A stretch of DNA of 64,000 nucleotides from Anabaena sp. PCC 7108. Its GTDB lineage: Bacteria; Cyanobacteriota; Cyanobacteriia; Cyanobacteriales; Nostocaceae. The stretch is taken from contig NZ_KB235896.1 of NCBI RefSeq assembly GCF_000332135.1, positions 3,119,321 through 3,183,320 on the forward strand, in the 5' to 3' direction. The translations under genes were made by a program, and so were the position numbers. How positions within the stretch are numbered: position 1 is the first letter of the stretch; every line of letters begins with the position of its first letter. The notes beneath the pieces were generated by a model that had not been told where the DNA came from, did not search any database, and saw only the letters and a list, made by a program, of their open reading frames with translations. Positions 1-9,628 of the stretch are shown piece by piece.

Positions 1-80
1 TTAAAATATTTGTTATTTAAAGTATTCCTAGGGACACAGCATTGCTGTACCCCAATTGCGTATTCCTGATAACTAATTAA

Positions 81-320
81 TTACCACGTTGGATCGCTAA
101 ACAAATTAATGGTCAATTCCTCCTTTCCTGGTGGAACTGGAGTAATGCAAGCACGAATGACTTCCCCATCATCTAGTTCCACGGTGCAAGCATGACAAGA
201 CCCCATCAGACAACCAGTAGGAATTGATACCCCTGCCCGATCTGCGACATCTAACAGGGATTCTCCTACTTCAGCATTAACAGTGACATCATCTGGTAGA
301 AAGTGGATGTTAATAGTCAT
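81..320 (-). CDS. Short [2Fe-2S] ferredoxin-like protein
   Basis: This 79-residue protein looks like a plant-type [2Fe-2S] ferredoxin, a small soluble electron carrier. Cysteines at residues 37, 42, 45 and 58 form the CX4CX2C...C ligand set. The gap to the fourth cysteine is only 12 residues, against about 29 in photosynthetic ferredoxins, so this is a truncated fold variant and probably not the main photosynthetic ferredoxin. It lies downstream of cobQ on the same strand, separated by a heptamer repeat tract. The redox partner cannot be read from the sequence. The fold assignment is good; the role is unknown. Confidence 0.8.
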   Translation of the reverse strand: MTINIHFLPDDVTVNAEVGESLLDVADRAGVSIPTGCLMGSCHACTVELDDGEVIRACITPVPPGKEELTINLFSDPTW

Positions 321-400
321 TGGTGATTGGTCATTGGTGATTGGTCATTGGTGATTGGTGATTGGTGATTGGTGATTGGTGATTGGTGATTGGTGATTGG
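320..400. repeat. Heptamer short tandem repeats (TTGGTGA)
   Basis: About eleven copies of TTGGTGA/TTGGTCA run head to tail between the ferredoxin start and the cobQ end. These are the short tandemly repeated repetitive (STRR) sequences common in heterocystous cyanobacteria. Related units occur between hupS and hupL. Confidence 0.9.
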
Positions 401-432
401 GTAATAATTACAAATTACAAATTACCCATTAT

Positions 433-1908
433 TTAAGACAAAAACGGATTTAAGTTTAAGTGATTTTCTATTTGGGTAGCTAAAGAGTCCAACATCTGTT
501 CTCGATGTTCTCTGTAATTAGCAACACCAGTGGGCAAAGATTTTAAACCTCGTTGTTGACGGAGACGGTTAATCCAAGCCCGTCGCCAAGGGCCATTATC
601 AAAAAGCCCGTGTAGATAAGTACCCCAAATAGATTGACAACTATCTACTAAGCCTAAATTAGCATCATCAAATAGCGGTTGACAGGATTGTTTATCATCT
701 TGGGTTTCTAAGCGCGATCGCCCTTGGTGGATTTCAAATCCATTTACAGGTAAGCCCATTTGCGGATAATTGGAACTAACTTGGCGCTGACGGGCGATTT
801 TTTGTCCAGTAATTACAGTTCTGATAGGTAATAGATTTAACCCCTGAAATCTACCAGCTTGCCCCTCAGATCCCTCTGGATCAGCGATGATTTGACCTAG
901 CATTTGGAAGCCGCCACAGATGCCCAAAACTGTTCCTCCAGAAGCTGCATAGTTTTGAATTGCTTCCGCCATGCCGCTTTTTTGCAGCACGATTAAATCA
1001 GCAATTGTGGTCTTGGTTCCGGGAATAATTACAGCATCAGGATGTCCCAAATCTTGCTTGGGACTGACGTATTTTACTGAAACTGTTGGTTCTGATTCCA
1101 GTGCATCAAAGTCGGTAAAATTGGCAATTTTTGGTAAGCGGATGACAGTAATATTTAATTCAGATTGAACTTTATAGGGTTTGCGTTCTAGCAAGTCTAG
1201 AGAGTCTTCCGCTGGAAATACTTGTTCCAAGTAAGGGATGACAGCCACAACCGGAATACCAGTCCGTTCTTCTAACCATTTAATTCCCGGTTGGAGAATG
1301 GAACGCTGTCCCCGGAATTTATTAATTATGACCCCTTTAATTAAAGCGCGTTCGTCCGGTTCCAGTAACTCTAAAGTTCCGACTACGTGAGCAAAAGCGC
1401 CACCTCGGTCAATATCTACTACTAACAGAGTTGGTGCATTTAAATATTTTGCCACCCGCATATTGGTTAAGTCGCGGTGCTTGAGATTAATTTCTGCTGG
1501 ACTACCTGCACCTTCACAAACCAACAAATCAAATTCTGTTTTTAAATGTTGTAAGCATTCTTCAATAGTGCGCCAACCGAGTTCAAAATATTGCTCGTAA
1601 TAATCTGTAGCACTAACAGTACCTACGGCTCTACCTTTAAGGATAACTTGAGAAGTCATATCCCCTTGAGGTTTCAGTAAAATTGGGTTCATTTCTACCA
1701 AGGGAACGACTCCCGCAGCCCAAGCTTGCACTGCCTGAGCGTAACCTATTTCTCCGCCTGTGGCAGTAACATAAGCATTTAAAGCCATATTCTGACCTTT
1801 AAAGGGAGCCACTCGCCAGCCCCGCCGGGATAAAATACGACAAATGGCTGTAGTAATCAGTGATTTACCCGCGTGGGATGTTGTTCCCACTACCATAATT
1901 GATTTCAT
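433..1908 (-). CDS. cobQ: Cobyric acid synthase CobQ
   Basis: CobQ (CbiP) amidates side chains b, d, e and g of adenosylcobyrinic acid a,c-diamide using glutamine and ATP, in cobamide (pseudo-B12) synthesis. The 491-residue length is normal. The N-terminal half is a dethiobiotin-synthetase-like ATPase beginning MVVGTTSHAGKS. The C-terminal half is a class I glutamine amidotransferase with the nucleophile cysteine in GICGGFQMLG (about residue 330) and the histidine in GTYLHGLF near residue 430. The start is the first methionine directly before the P-loop. The neighbours give no operon context apart from the ferredoxin downstream. Confidence 0.96.
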   Translation of the reverse strand: MKSIMVVGTTSHAGKSLITTAICRILSRRGWRVAPFKGQNMALNAYVTATGGEIGYAQAVQAWAAGVVPLVEMNPILLKPQGDMTSQVILKGRAVGTVSATDYYEQYFELGWRTIEECLQHLKTEFDLLVCEGAGSPAEINLKHRDLTNMRVAKYLNAPTLLVVDIDRGGAFAHVVGTLELLEPDERALIKGVIINKFRGQRSILQPGIKWLEERTGIPVVAVIPYLEQVFPAEDSLDLLERKPYKVQSELNITVIRLPKIANFTDFDALESEPTVSVKYVSPKQDLGHPDAVIIPGTKTTIADLIVLQKSGMAEAIQNYAASGGTVLGICGGFQMLGQIIADPEGSEGQAGRFQGLNLLPIRTVITGQKIARQRQVSSNYPQMGLPVNGFEIHQGRSRLETQDDKQSCQPLFDDANLGLVDSCQSIWGTYLHGLFDNGPWRRAWINRLRQQRGLKSLPTGVANYREHREQMLDSLATQIENHLNLNPFLS

Positions 1909-2060
1909 AGTGTGACTATTATTTAATGTTTTTTGATTTAGTAAAGCAATTTCTGGTTTAAAGAAAGGTGTAATTTGGCAGAAATAAATTCACATCTTGC
2001 ACATAGCAATGATCAAGATGCTTCCATAACGCGCACGCTTTAGCAATAGCTAGACAAGTA

Positions 2061-2080
2061 AAATCTACCCTGGTAGATTT
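2061..2080. other. Inverted repeat upstream of cobQ
   Basis: AAATCTACC and GGTAGATTT form a 9-bp stem with a 2-nt loop in the 224-bp gap between cobQ and the next leftward gene. It could act as a terminator for the gene at 2133-2537 or as an operator for cobQ. The T-run after the stem is weak. No cobalamin riboswitch B12-box was recognised here. Confidence 0.4.
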
Positions 2081-2132
2081 CCCACCCTAGTTTTTACTTT
2101 GGCTTGCTTATTTTAACTTGTTAATTTTGCAT

Positions 2133-2537
2133 CTAAAAGGGTAGTCGAAACCAACGAGTTATGGCATTGTATAAGCGATCGCTCAATGAGGGACTACGCC
2201 AATCTTTTTCCGGGAATTTTTCTACCAACTGATGACCTAGGGGTGTCAGGCGAAAACCGTCTGTAATTCCCTGTCCATCAACTTCTCGCCGCAATACTCC
2301 CACTTCGATTAGCCAATCAAAGGCGTTATCACAGGACAATTCTGATAAAGGACGTTTGGTGTAGCCTACCTTATAACCATTTTCCATAGCGATCGCACTG
2401 ACGGAAACACTTTGGTTACGCATCGTCATAAATAAACTGAGCTTGAACGGGGAACAAATGAGCGATCGCTCGGCTCTTTCTAGAGTAGTTTGAGAATAGA
2501 CAAAGGGTTTGGTGTTTGGGGAATCAACAGCGGTCAT
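2133..2537 (-). CDS. Conserved cyanobacterial protein, possible winged-helix fold
   Basis: I do not recognise this 134-residue protein by name. It is soluble with no signal peptide. Its middle (GVLRREVDGQGITDGFRLTPLGHQLVEKF, residues about 81-110) reads like the wing of a small winged-helix domain, and the C terminus is amphipathic (LYNAITRWFRLPF). Codon use and HIP1 octamers inside the gene resemble its neighbours, which supports a real gene. A DNA-binding role is inference from the pattern only. Confidence 0.65.
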   Translation of the reverse strand: MTAVDSPNTKPFVYSQTTLERAERSLICSPFKLSLFMTMRNQSVSVSAIAMENGYKVGYTKRPLSELSCDNAFDWLIEVGVLRREVDGQGITDGFRLTPLGHQLVEKFPEKDWRSPSLSDRLYNAITRWFRLPF

Positions 2538-2677
2538 GGATTTAGGAGTTGAGGAGTGACAGTGAGTAAAAGGATATTATTCGTAAGTTATGCTATTTTT
2601 TCTCAAATTTATTTAAATATTGTAAATCATTGTAAAATTTCAGGTGCATCAACAATCTGAAACAGGAAAGGTTAATT

Positions 2678-3115
2678 ATGCCACTAGCAGTTGGTACAGA
2701 TGCGCCTGCATTTACCGCTAAAGACACAAACGGCAACACAGTCTCATTATCTGATTTTGCTGGTAAGACGGTGGTTGTATATTTCTACCCCAAAGATGAT
2801 ACACCGGGCTGCACCAAGCAAGCCTGTAGTTTCCGGGATGCCCAACCTGAATATCAAGGTAAAAATGTTGTAGTGTTGGGCGTAAGTGCTGATGATCAAG
2901 CCGCCCATCAAGCATTTACTGCTAAATACAATTTGAATTTCCCCTTATTGGTGGATACAGACAAGGCCTTGATCACAGCTTTTGATGTTGATGGTGGTGG
3001 TTATGCCAAGCGCGTCACTTTCGTCATTGACCCCAATGGTAAAATTGTCCATGTTGACAGTGCTGTTAGCACCGCTACCCACGCTAGTGATGTTTTAAAA
3101 GCACTGGGCTTGTAG
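2678..3115 (+). CDS. prxQ: Peroxiredoxin, BCP/PrxQ type
   Basis: This thiol peroxidase reduces H2O2 and organic peroxides, usually with thioredoxin as donor. The 145-residue protein has the AhpC/TSA fold. The peroxidatic cysteine is C45 in YPKDDTPGCTKQAC, with the resolving cysteine C50 five residues later, the arrangement of atypical 2-Cys PrxQ enzymes. There is no signal peptide, so it is cytosolic. An AGGAAAGG ribosome-binding site precedes the ATG. It stands alone, and a hairpin follows the stop codon. Confidence 0.95.
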   Translation: MPLAVGTDAPAFTAKDTNGNTVSLSDFAGKTVVVYFYPKDDTPGCTKQACSFRDAQPEYQGKNVVVLGVSADDQAAHQAFTAKYNLNFPLLVDTDKALITAFDVDGGGYAKRVTFVIDPNGKIVHVDSAVSTATHASDVLKALGL

Positions 3116-3231
3116 TTTTTCACCACAGTAGTCAGCTAACTGACCGAATTTTAGATTTCAAATTTTAAACAGGTTTGTCCCCCGAATTTAAACGCGAGTA
3201 CAAATCTAAAATCCAAAATCCAAAATTGTGT

Positions 3232-3274
3232 AACCTCAACTCTTACCCAAATCCGGGTTAGGGGTTGAGGTTTT
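3232..3274. terminator. Bidirectional terminator hairpin
   Basis: AACCTCAAC (3232-3240) pairs with GTTGAGGTT (3264-3272), with further pairing inward (ACCC/GGGT), and a TTTT run follows. It sits between the convergent prxQ and the secreted-protein gene at 3281-3658, so it can terminate both. Confidence 0.75.
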
Positions 3275-3280
3275 CAGTTT

Positions 3281-3658
3281 TCATTGATTAGCGGGTAGGA
3301 TAATTAACGAAGGTGTATTTCCACCAGATGTAGTCAAGCTTGAAGATGGGGTTTGCTGTTGCTGACCTTGCAATAGTTGTTTTTGTCTAGCTTTAAATGC
3401 TGCTGCTGCGTCATTTAACTGCTGATTCTGTTGTTCTGCATCCCAGTTAATAGTTCCGAAATTTGCCCGATGAATCATGTCTAGCACAAAATTTGAGCTA
3501 TTCCCTGAAAGTGAATTGGTATTGTTATCGCTTTCCAAACTACCAAAGGGTTGATTAGTATCAGCTAAACTGGGTTGTGCTACTAGCAGAGACGCAAAGC
3601 TAATTCCCGCTAAAGTCGCAACTAAGATTTTGTGAACTGGTAAAAATGGTTTTTTCAT
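3281..3658 (-). CDS. Secreted hypothetical protein, Gln/Asn-rich
   Basis: This 125-residue protein begins MKKPFLPVHKILVATLAG, a classical signal peptide with cleavage likely after the PSLADT region (about residue 33). The mature part is rich in Gln, Asn and Ser and has a poly-Gln stretch, so it is probably periplasmic or exported and partly disordered. I chose the start at 3658 because GAGGAGAAA lies just upstream; a longer in-frame reading back to 3757 would overlap the ABC permease gene. It follows that permease by a short gap and may be co-transcribed. Function unknown. Confidence 0.75.
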   Translation of the reverse strand: MKKPFLPVHKILVATLAGISFASLLVAQPSLADTNQPFGSLESDNNTNSLSGNSSNFVLDMIHRANFGTINWDAEQQNQQLNDAAAAFKARQKQLLQGQQQQTPSSSLTTSGGNTPSLIILPANQ

Positions 3659-3701
3659 GAGATTTCTCCTCACATTTTGTTGATTGAATGATGCTTCTAT
3701 T

Positions 3702-4577
3702 TTAAGCAAGAGTTTTGCGTAGTCGGGGTTGAATGCTGAGTAAAGCCACCACAGCAAATCCCACTAAGACTAGCAATGCTCCCCCAAAGGTAACATCACC
3801 CCAAAAAGCCTGCATGACGACATCATTTAATCCCCAAGTACTATGTAGATACAAATAGCGAATGGGTTCAATAGCATAGCTGAGAGGATTGAGGGTAGCG
3901 ATAACCTGCAACCAACCAGGCATAAAGGATAAAGGTGCTAAAGCTGTGCTGGCGAAGAGTAAAGGCAGGTTTGTGACAAAAATTACTGCGATTAGTTCAA
4001 TGTGTCCCGGTAAAGCAAAAGCCAAACCGAGGGAAATAGCGGTGACACCCAAAGCGAGGAGAAAGACGATAAGAGCGATCGCACTTAATCCCGCTGCATC
4101 AGGTAAACCCGCCCCTAAAAATGCCGCTGCCGCTACAATTACAGCCGCTTGCAGTAAACTTTGGCTGATAATGAAAATGGCAGAAGCAAAGACAATCGAG
4201 AACCGAGAAGCTAAAGGTGCAACCAGCAACCGATTTAAAAAGCCAAATTCCCTGTCGAACATTACGGGTAAACCGGCATTCAAAGCCCCAGCAAAAGCAG
4301 TAAAGACTATTACACCTGCTGCTAGAAATTGTCCGTAATTTGTCGTACTTCCAAATAAACCTTTAGGGGCATTTTGGAATAATGCACCAAACAACACCAA
4401 CCACATCACCGGTTGAATAATTCCCGCTACCAAACTGGAAGGACGGCGTTGTAATTGGATAAATAAACGACGAGTTAAAGCCAGTGTTTCTTGGACTAAT
4501 TCACCAAAGAAACTGGGAGTAGTATCTGTAACTTCCGTAGGTGCAGCTAATTGCTGCCAATTCATATCAGTCTTCAT
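3702..4577 (-). CDS. ABC-2 type transporter permease
   Basis: This roughly 291-residue membrane protein has six predicted hydrophobic segments and the ABC-2 (DrrB/NodJ-like) signature, including the cytoplasmic loop with the conserved DREFGFLNRLLVAP segment. Proteins of this family pair with DrrA-type ATPases to export drugs, lipids or polysaccharides. Its natural partner is the ATPase at 5798-6817 on the same strand, but an opposite-strand gene now separates the two. A TTG codon at 4592 and ATG codons at 4577 and 4565 are possible starts; 4577 is taken as the first ATG. The substrate is unknown. Confidence 0.88.
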   Translation of the reverse strand: MKTDMNWQQLAAPTEVTDTTPSFFGELVQETLALTRRLFIQLQRRPSSLVAGIIQPVMWLVLFGALFQNAPKGLFGSTTNYGQFLAAGVIVFTAFAGALNAGLPVMFDREFGFLNRLLVAPLASRFSIVFASAIFIISQSLLQAAVIVAAAAFLGAGLPDAAGLSAIALIVFLLALGVTAISLGLAFALPGHIELIAVIFVTNLPLLFASTALAPLSFMPGWLQVIATLNPLSYAIEPIRYLYLHSTWGLNDVVMQAFWGDVTFGGALLVLVGFAVVALLSIQPRLRKTLA

Positions 4578-4798
4578 AGGGATTTTGTCCAAAGTTCAAA
4601 TACACAGTGATAAAATTAACCAGTAAAAATTATAAATATTTCTGTAATTTTTAATTAGCAAAGAATATTTATAATTCTTAATACCCTATTATAACAAAAA
4701 ATCATTGAGAGACTGTTCACAAATCAATACCCCAGATCAATGAGAATTTTGCGTGTTTCTATAAACTCACTTATAGAGTAATCAGCAGTTAAAATTTT

Positions 4799-5710
4799 AT
4801 GACTCGACAACCACATGATCAATTTGCAAAAGAATATTTACAGGAGTTATTAACTTCTTTAGGTAATGTAGAAACCAGCAAAGATGTTAAAAGCGAAGTT
4901 CGGGAAATAGATGTTTGGTTTGTTCCTAATAATTCAACGCCATCTGATGAGTTAGAATTAGGGTTATTAGCGAAAATGGCAGTTACAAGCTCTCTATTTG
5001 AACCGTTTCGCAATGCTCCCAGTGAAGTAGAAATTAGAAGTTGTTTGTTAAAACTATTTACCGTTCATAGCGATTTGTTGCGACAAGCTAAACGGGAAAA
5101 ACAATCTATACCTGAAGGAGAATTACCATATTTATGGATTTTAACACCTTCCTGTTCTGTGAGAATGCTGAACGGATTTAGCGCACAACTTCAACAATCA
5201 CTTAATTGGTGTGACGGGGTGTATTTTCTGCCAGAATTCTTAAAAACAGCTATTGTCGCTATCAATCAGTTACCGATTAGTCAAGATACTCTATGGTTAA
5301 GAGTATTGGGAAAAGGAAGAACCCAAAAACAAGCGGTAGAAGAATTGGTTAAACTATCAGAAGATACTGATAAATGGAATCACCTACTAGAGATTTTAGC
5401 GTCTTGGCGCAAAAATATAGAGGTGAAAGATAATGTCAATGATGAAGAGAGAGAATTAATTATGAACTTATCACCAGCGTATCTCAAACAACGGGAAGAA
5501 TGGCGACAAGAAGGACTGCAAGAAGGCAGTTTAGACGGACAGCGTTTTATGGTAAAGAGTTTACTCGCAGGGCGTTTTGGCGCTTTAGATGAGGAATTAT
5601 CTAAGATTGTTAATTCTATTATGGAGCTTTCTTTAACAGAAAGAACTGATCTATTACTCAATTTGTCGAATATTTCTCGTGAGGAATTATTGGCTAGGTT
5701 TAGAAATTGA
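4799..5710 (+). CDS. Rpn/PD-(D/E)XK nuclease-like transposase-family protein
   Basis: The 303-residue protein resembles the DUF4351-bearing Rpn-like family abundant in cyanobacteria. The N-terminal domain carries a nuclease-type EVREIDVWF segment (residues about 33-41). The C-terminal part has the DUF4351 tail (LLAGRFGALDEELSKIV...LTERTDLLLNLSNIS). Rpn proteins are recombination-promoting DNA endonucleases in enteric bacteria; activity here is inferred from family. The gene lies opposite to and between the two genes of an ABC exporter, as expected for a late insertion. It begins ATGACTCGACAACC after an A/T-rich upstream stretch. Confidence 0.8.
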   Translation: MTRQPHDQFAKEYLQELLTSLGNVETSKDVKSEVREIDVWFVPNNSTPSDELELGLLAKMAVTSSLFEPFRNAPSEVEIRSCLLKLFTVHSDLLRQAKREKQSIPEGELPYLWILTPSCSVRMLNGFSAQLQQSLNWCDGVYFLPEFLKTAIVAINQLPISQDTLWLRVLGKGRTQKQAVEELVKLSEDTDKWNHLLEILASWRKNIEVKDNVNDEERELIMNLSPAYLKQREEWRQEGLQEGSLDGQRFMVKSLLAGRFGALDEELSKIVNSIMELSLTERTDLLLNLSNISREELLARFRN

Positions 5711-5797
5711 TTTCCCAAAACAAAAATTGTGAGAATTTAGGAATTAGGAGAAACAGAAATATTCTTCCTGTATCTCAATTCCTAATTCCCAATAAAC

Positions 5798-6817
5798 CTA
5801 TCTCATATTTTGCTTTTTCTCCGCTTTAGGATCACGATTAGCAACAGCAGCTAATTCGGCATCCATCAAAGTTTTTCCTGTGGCTGCGAGGTAAACATCA
5901 TCTAAACTAGGACGAGATTGAGCAATACCAAAAATCGGTAAACCGACATTATTTAAGGCTTGCTGAATAGTAATTAAAGCGTCATTTTGGGGAGTGACTA
6001 CCAAATTCAAGGAGTTACCTTGAGCGTTATTGATGATGATTTCTTGGACAAAAGGTAAAGCCTCCAGCAGATTTTTAGCTTTGTCGGCTTCGTCGCTGGG
6101 TGAAAATTCGCGGATACGCAGGGTAATGCGATCGCCCCCAACTTGGTCTTTTAACTGCGAAGGTGTACCATTAGCAATAACTAGACCGCGATCTATGATT
6201 GCTACCCTATCAGCTAAAGCATCAACTTCTTCTAAATAATGGCTGGTAATCACAACCGTAGTTCCCGCAGCGCGTAACTTTCGCAGAAATTCCCATACCA
6301 CAAAACGGCTTTCAATGTCAAGCCCTACCGTTGGTTCATCCAACACCAACACATCTGGAGAATGGAGTAAACCCGCAGCCAAATCTAGGCGTTTGCGTAA
6401 ACCACCAGAATAGGTTCCGGTTTTTTTATCTGCGTATTCTTGTAAACCCAGCAAATCCAATACAGTGTTAATCCGCTGTTTGATTACCGCACGAGGAAGA
6501 TGATAAAGTGCCGCTTGCAATTGCAGCAACTCCTTACCCGTCAATACCTTATCTAAAGCCACTTCCTGAGCCACATAACCCAGCTTTTGCCGTGCTAATT
6601 TGGGGTGTTCTAACGCCGAAATTCCCGAAACTTCGATTTTGCCAGCATCAGGAGTTGTCAGCGTACACAAAGCCCTCAGAGTAGTAGTTTTCCCTGCACC
6701 GTTGGGACCGAGTAAACCAAAGATTTCTCCAGGTTGTACCTGAAAGGAGACATCTTTGACAGCCTCAACAGTACCGTAGCTTTTTTGTAGATTTTCAATT
6801 AAAACGGCGGGAGCCAT
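5798..6817 (-). CDS. ABC transporter ATP-binding protein (DrrA type)
   Basis: This 339-residue ATPase energises an ABC-2 exporter. It shows Walker A (GPNGAGKTTT, about residues 37-46), the Q-loop region, the signature motif YSGGLRKRLDLA (about 136-147) and Walker B LVLDEPTVGLD. The C-terminal extension after about residue 235 is typical of the DrrA/daunorubicin-resistance subfamily. The permease at 3702-4577 is the likely partner although an inverted gene now lies between them. No substrate can be named. Confidence 0.93.
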   Translation of the reverse strand: MAPAVLIENLQKSYGTVEAVKDVSFQVQPGEIFGLLGPNGAGKTTTLRALCTLTTPDAGKIEVSGISALEHPKLARQKLGYVAQEVALDKVLTGKELLQLQAALYHLPRAVIKQRINTVLDLLGLQEYADKKTGTYSGGLRKRLDLAAGLLHSPDVLVLDEPTVGLDIESRFVVWEFLRKLRAAGTTVVITSHYLEEVDALADRVAIIDRGLVIANGTPSQLKDQVGGDRITLRIREFSPSDEADKAKNLLEALPFVQEIIINNAQGNSLNLVVTPQNDALITIQQALNNVGLPIFGIAQSRPSLDDVYLAATGKTLMDAELAAVANRDPKAEKKQNMR

Positions 6818-6922
6818 GACAGCTATAATCCCTAACTATACAATTCTCAACAATCTATCTTCTATTGTACGAGTTGGGCGTTAGCTGTGATGAGTTCTGT
6901 TCTACTTTTCTGGATCTCCTTC

Positions 6923-7231
6923 TTCTCTCTTCTCTCTTCTCTCTTCTCTCTTCTCTCTTCTGCCTTCTGCCTTCTGCCTTCTGCCTTCTGCCTCCTGCCT
7001 TCTGCCTCCTGCCTCCTGCCTCCTGCCTCCTGCCTTCTGCCTTCTGCCTCCTGCCTCCTGCCTTCTGCCTTCTGCCTCCTGCCTTCTGCCTTCTGCCTCC
7101 TGCCTTCTGCCTCCTGCCTCCTGCCTTCTGCCTTCTGCCTCCTGCCTCCTGCCTCCTGCCTTCTGCCTCCTGCCTCCTGCCTTCTGCCTCCTGCCTCCTG
7201 CCTTCTGCCTCCTGCCTCCTGAATTCTGAAT
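6923..7231. repeat. Heptamer tandem repeat tract (TTCTGCC/TCCTGCC)
   Basis: Roughly 310 bp of near-perfect 7-bp units: first TTCTCTC, then TTCTGCC and TCCTGCC in alternation, more than forty units in all. It lies between the ABC ATPase start and the histidine phosphatase end. Because 7 is not a multiple of 3, all frames stay open through it, which creates false reading frames on both strands. It is a long example of the cyanobacterial STRR class. Confidence 0.95.
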
Positions 7232-7265
7232 TCTGCTGTATGTCGCGGTTTTCTGGAAATGTCTA

Positions 7266-7928
7266 TTATGTTCCTGGACGAGAGCGAATATGATCAGGTA
7301 TATGATGGCGATAGCGAAGCGCTGCTGCAAGCAGTTCGCCTAATACTTCTAACAAGGGACCATTAACATCAAATTTAACCATACTTACCGATGCGACCAA
7401 AATATTTACCCGATAACGATAGCGTCCTAAATCAATTCCCAGTAAACTGCAAAGCAGAATCCGAATCGTGGCTTTATGGGAAACTACTAAAACATTACCT
7501 TGGGGATATTTTTCTTGAATTTCCGCAATTACAGGCATAGAACGGTTAGCAATATCTACCGCAGTTTCTCCACCAATGGGCGCATTCCAAGCGGGTTCTG
7601 TTAACCATTTTACATAGTTTTCTGGGTAATTTTCTTGAACAAACGATTTACTCTTGGTTTCCCATTGTCCGTAACTACCTTCTCTTAATCCTTCCCGCAC
7701 CTGCATCTCCATACCAGTAGCATCACAAAATGGCTTGGCAGTGGCAATGTTGCGCTTCATCGGACTAACATAAACCGCTGACCACTTCAAGTTTTGATAA
7801 ACATCGGCAAAACTCTCTGCCATCTGCACTCCTTCAGAGGTCAATTCTGCATCAGTTTTACCGCAGAAATTCCCACTTTGACTAAAAGTAGTTTCGCCAT
7901 GTCGCAGTAAATATAAATTGAGTGTCAT
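7266..7928 (-). CDS. Histidine phosphatase family protein (phosphoglycerate mutase-like)
   Basis: The protein has the RHGET catalytic motif near its N terminus ([13 protein letters not shown]), with the histidine that is phosphorylated during catalysis. Further family marks are the [13 protein letters not shown] segment and the second catalytic histidine in [14 protein letters not shown]. Members dephosphorylate small molecules such as sugar phosphates, or act as cofactor-dependent mutases; the substrate is not visible. I start at the ATG at 7928, which places the catalytic arginine at the usual distance; a TTG at 7976 gives 16 extra residues. The 3' end abuts the heptamer tract. Confidence 0.88.
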   Translation of the reverse strand: MTLNLYLLRHGETTFSQSGNFCGKTDAELTSEGVQMAESFADVYQNLKWSAVYVSPMKRNIATAKPFCDATGMEMQVREGLREGSYGQWETKSKSFVQENYPENYVKWLTEPAWNAPIGGETAVDIANRSMPVIAEIQEKYPQGNVLVVSHKATIRILLCSLLGIDLGRYRYRVNILVASVSMVKFDVNGPLLEVLGELLAAALRYRHHIPDHIRSRPGT

Positions 7929-8509
7929 AGCTGGCGATGGGGATAAAGGAGTTTGTGTAACAATAACATATCTCAATCTCGCAATTGAGTATGTGACACT
8001 AGGACAAAGTAATCAACCAAAAAAGTCAATTCCCTCACCAACTTTTGTCTGCGACTTCAAAAGTAACGGATGAGAGTATTGAAAGTGAGCGATCGCTGCA
8101 AGAACACCGCAGACATGGCTCTAGGTTATCACCAAGAATTTTTGCTAATATCCAATCTTGTAATTTTTTAAATCTTGTAAATCCTGAAATCCTGGATATC
8201 CTGATTCAGACAATTTTGATTTTTAATAAAATTTAGACAATAAAATGCCTTTGGATATTACACCTAAATAATAGCATAAAAAGTCAAGAGGTCAATACCC
8301 TAGTAAAATCGTTGCATTATTGCCAAGATTCTCAATAATCTTGAGAATGAAGCCAGTATATTCTCAATAAACATAGTCGTATACTTTTTTTGTGAAAATC
8401 AGATTTAAAAAACTTATATGATTCAGCGTTGAACTGATAACTGACCTACCATCTCTAGATATGGCAAAATAAAGAATTGTAATAACAAAAGTATTGTTAA
8501 GGTAATTTA
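7929..8509. other. Noncoding gap upstream of chlI
   Basis: About 580 bp hold no convincing gene. There is one HIP1 octamer near 8090, runs of the type AATCCTG near 8180-8210, and an imperfect inverted pair around AAGATTCTCAATAATCTTGAG near 8325-8345. The last 100 bp before the GTG start of chlI are A/T-rich and should contain its promoter. A 63-codon open frame at 8045-8236 is not supported. Confidence 0.5.
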
Positions 8510-9628
8510 GTGACTTCAACTGCTCAAACTACAGCAAGTGCGCGTCGCGCGGTCTTTCCATTTACAGCAATTGTCGGCCAGGAAGAAATGAAACTGGCAC
8601 TGTTGTTAAACGTGATTGATCCCAAAATTGGTGGTGTAATGATTATGGGCGATCGCGGCACCGGTAAATCTACAACCATCCGTGCTTTGGCAGACCTGCT
8701 GCCAGAAATCCCCGTAGTTGCCAATGACCCCTTCAACAGTGACCCCAACGACCCGGACTTGATGAGTGATGAAGTCCGTCAAATACTAGCAGAAGGGGGA
8801 GAAATTCCCATCGCTCACAAAAAAGTCATCATGGTAGATTTACCATTGGGTGCAACAGAAGACCGGGTTTGCGGTACTATCGACATCGAAAAAGCTTTAT
8901 CTGAAGGTGTGAAAGCCTTTGAACCAGGACTTCTGGCCAAAGCTAACAGAGGTATTCTCTACGTTGATGAAGTCAACTTGTTAGATGACCACTTGGTAGA
9001 CGTACTCCTCGATTCCGCTGCTAGTGGTTGGAACACCGTCGAACGGGAAGGAATTTCTATTCGTCACCCAGCACGGTTTGTTCTCGTTGGTTCGGGAAAC
9101 CCAGAAGAAGGAGAATTGCGTCCTCAACTACTAGACCGTTTCGGAATGCACGCAGAAATTCACACCGTCAAAGAACCAGCTTTACGGGTGCAAATTGTGG
9201 AAGAACGGGGAGAATTTGACCAAAATCCTCCTGTATATTTAGAAAAACACAAAAACCCCCAAGAAGCATTACAACAGCAAATTGTTAATGCTCAGGAATT
9301 ATTACCACAAGTTAACCTTGACTATGACTTGCGGGTGAAAATTTCGGAAGTTTGTTCAGAATTGGATGTGGACGGTTTGCGGGGTGACATCGTTACTAAC
9401 CGTGCTGCTAAAGCCTTAACTGCATTTGAAGGACGGACAGAAGTTACAGTTGACGATATCCGTCGGGTAATTACATTATGTCTGCGTCACCGTCTGCGGA
9501 AAGATCCCTTGGAATCCATTGATACTGGCTATAAAGTTGAAAAAGTCTTTTGTCGCGTTTTCGGTGTGGAATTACCAGAAGATTCAACACAGAAAAACGG
9601 CTCAGGCATGAAAGCTGGGGTTAGGTAA
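8510..9628 (+). CDS. chlI: Magnesium chelatase ATPase subunit I (ChlI)
   Basis: ChlI is the AAA+ ATPase that works with ChlD and ChlH to insert Mg2+ into protoporphyrin IX, the first committed step of chlorophyll synthesis. The 372-residue protein shows Walker [10 protein letters not shown] (about residues 47-55), Walker [18 protein letters not shown] and the sensor region [19 protein letters not shown], in the normal order and length. It starts with GTG after a GGTAA sequence. It is monocistronic here. The C-terminal tail continues about 20 residues past the conserved core. Confidence 0.97.
   Translation: MTSTAQTTASARRAVFPFTAIVGQEEMKLALLLNVIDPKIGGVMIMGDRGTGKSTTIRALADLLPEIPVVANDPFNSDPNDPDLMSDEVRQILAEGGEIPIAHKKVIMVDLPLGATEDRVCGTIDIEKALSEGVKAFEPGLLAKANRGILYVDEVNLLDDHLVDVLLDSAASGWNTVEREGISIRHPARFVLVGSGNPEEGELRPQLLDRFGMHAEIHTVKEPALRVQIVEERGEFDQNPPVYLEKHKNPQEALQQQIVNAQELLPQVNLDYDLRVKISEVCSELDVDGLRGDIVTNRAAKALTAFEGRTEVTVDDIRRVITLCLRHRLRKDPLESIDTGYKVEKVFCRVFGVELPEDSTQKNGSGMKAGVR

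Noticed and set aside
6865-7330. Three long overlapping open frames through the heptamer tract
   Set aside because: They exist only because a 7-bp repeat without stop triplets keeps every frame open; the products are pure low-complexity repeats.
8045-8236. 63-codon frame upstream of chlI
   Set aside because: No ribosome-binding site, low coding character, no recognisable pattern; left as noncoding.
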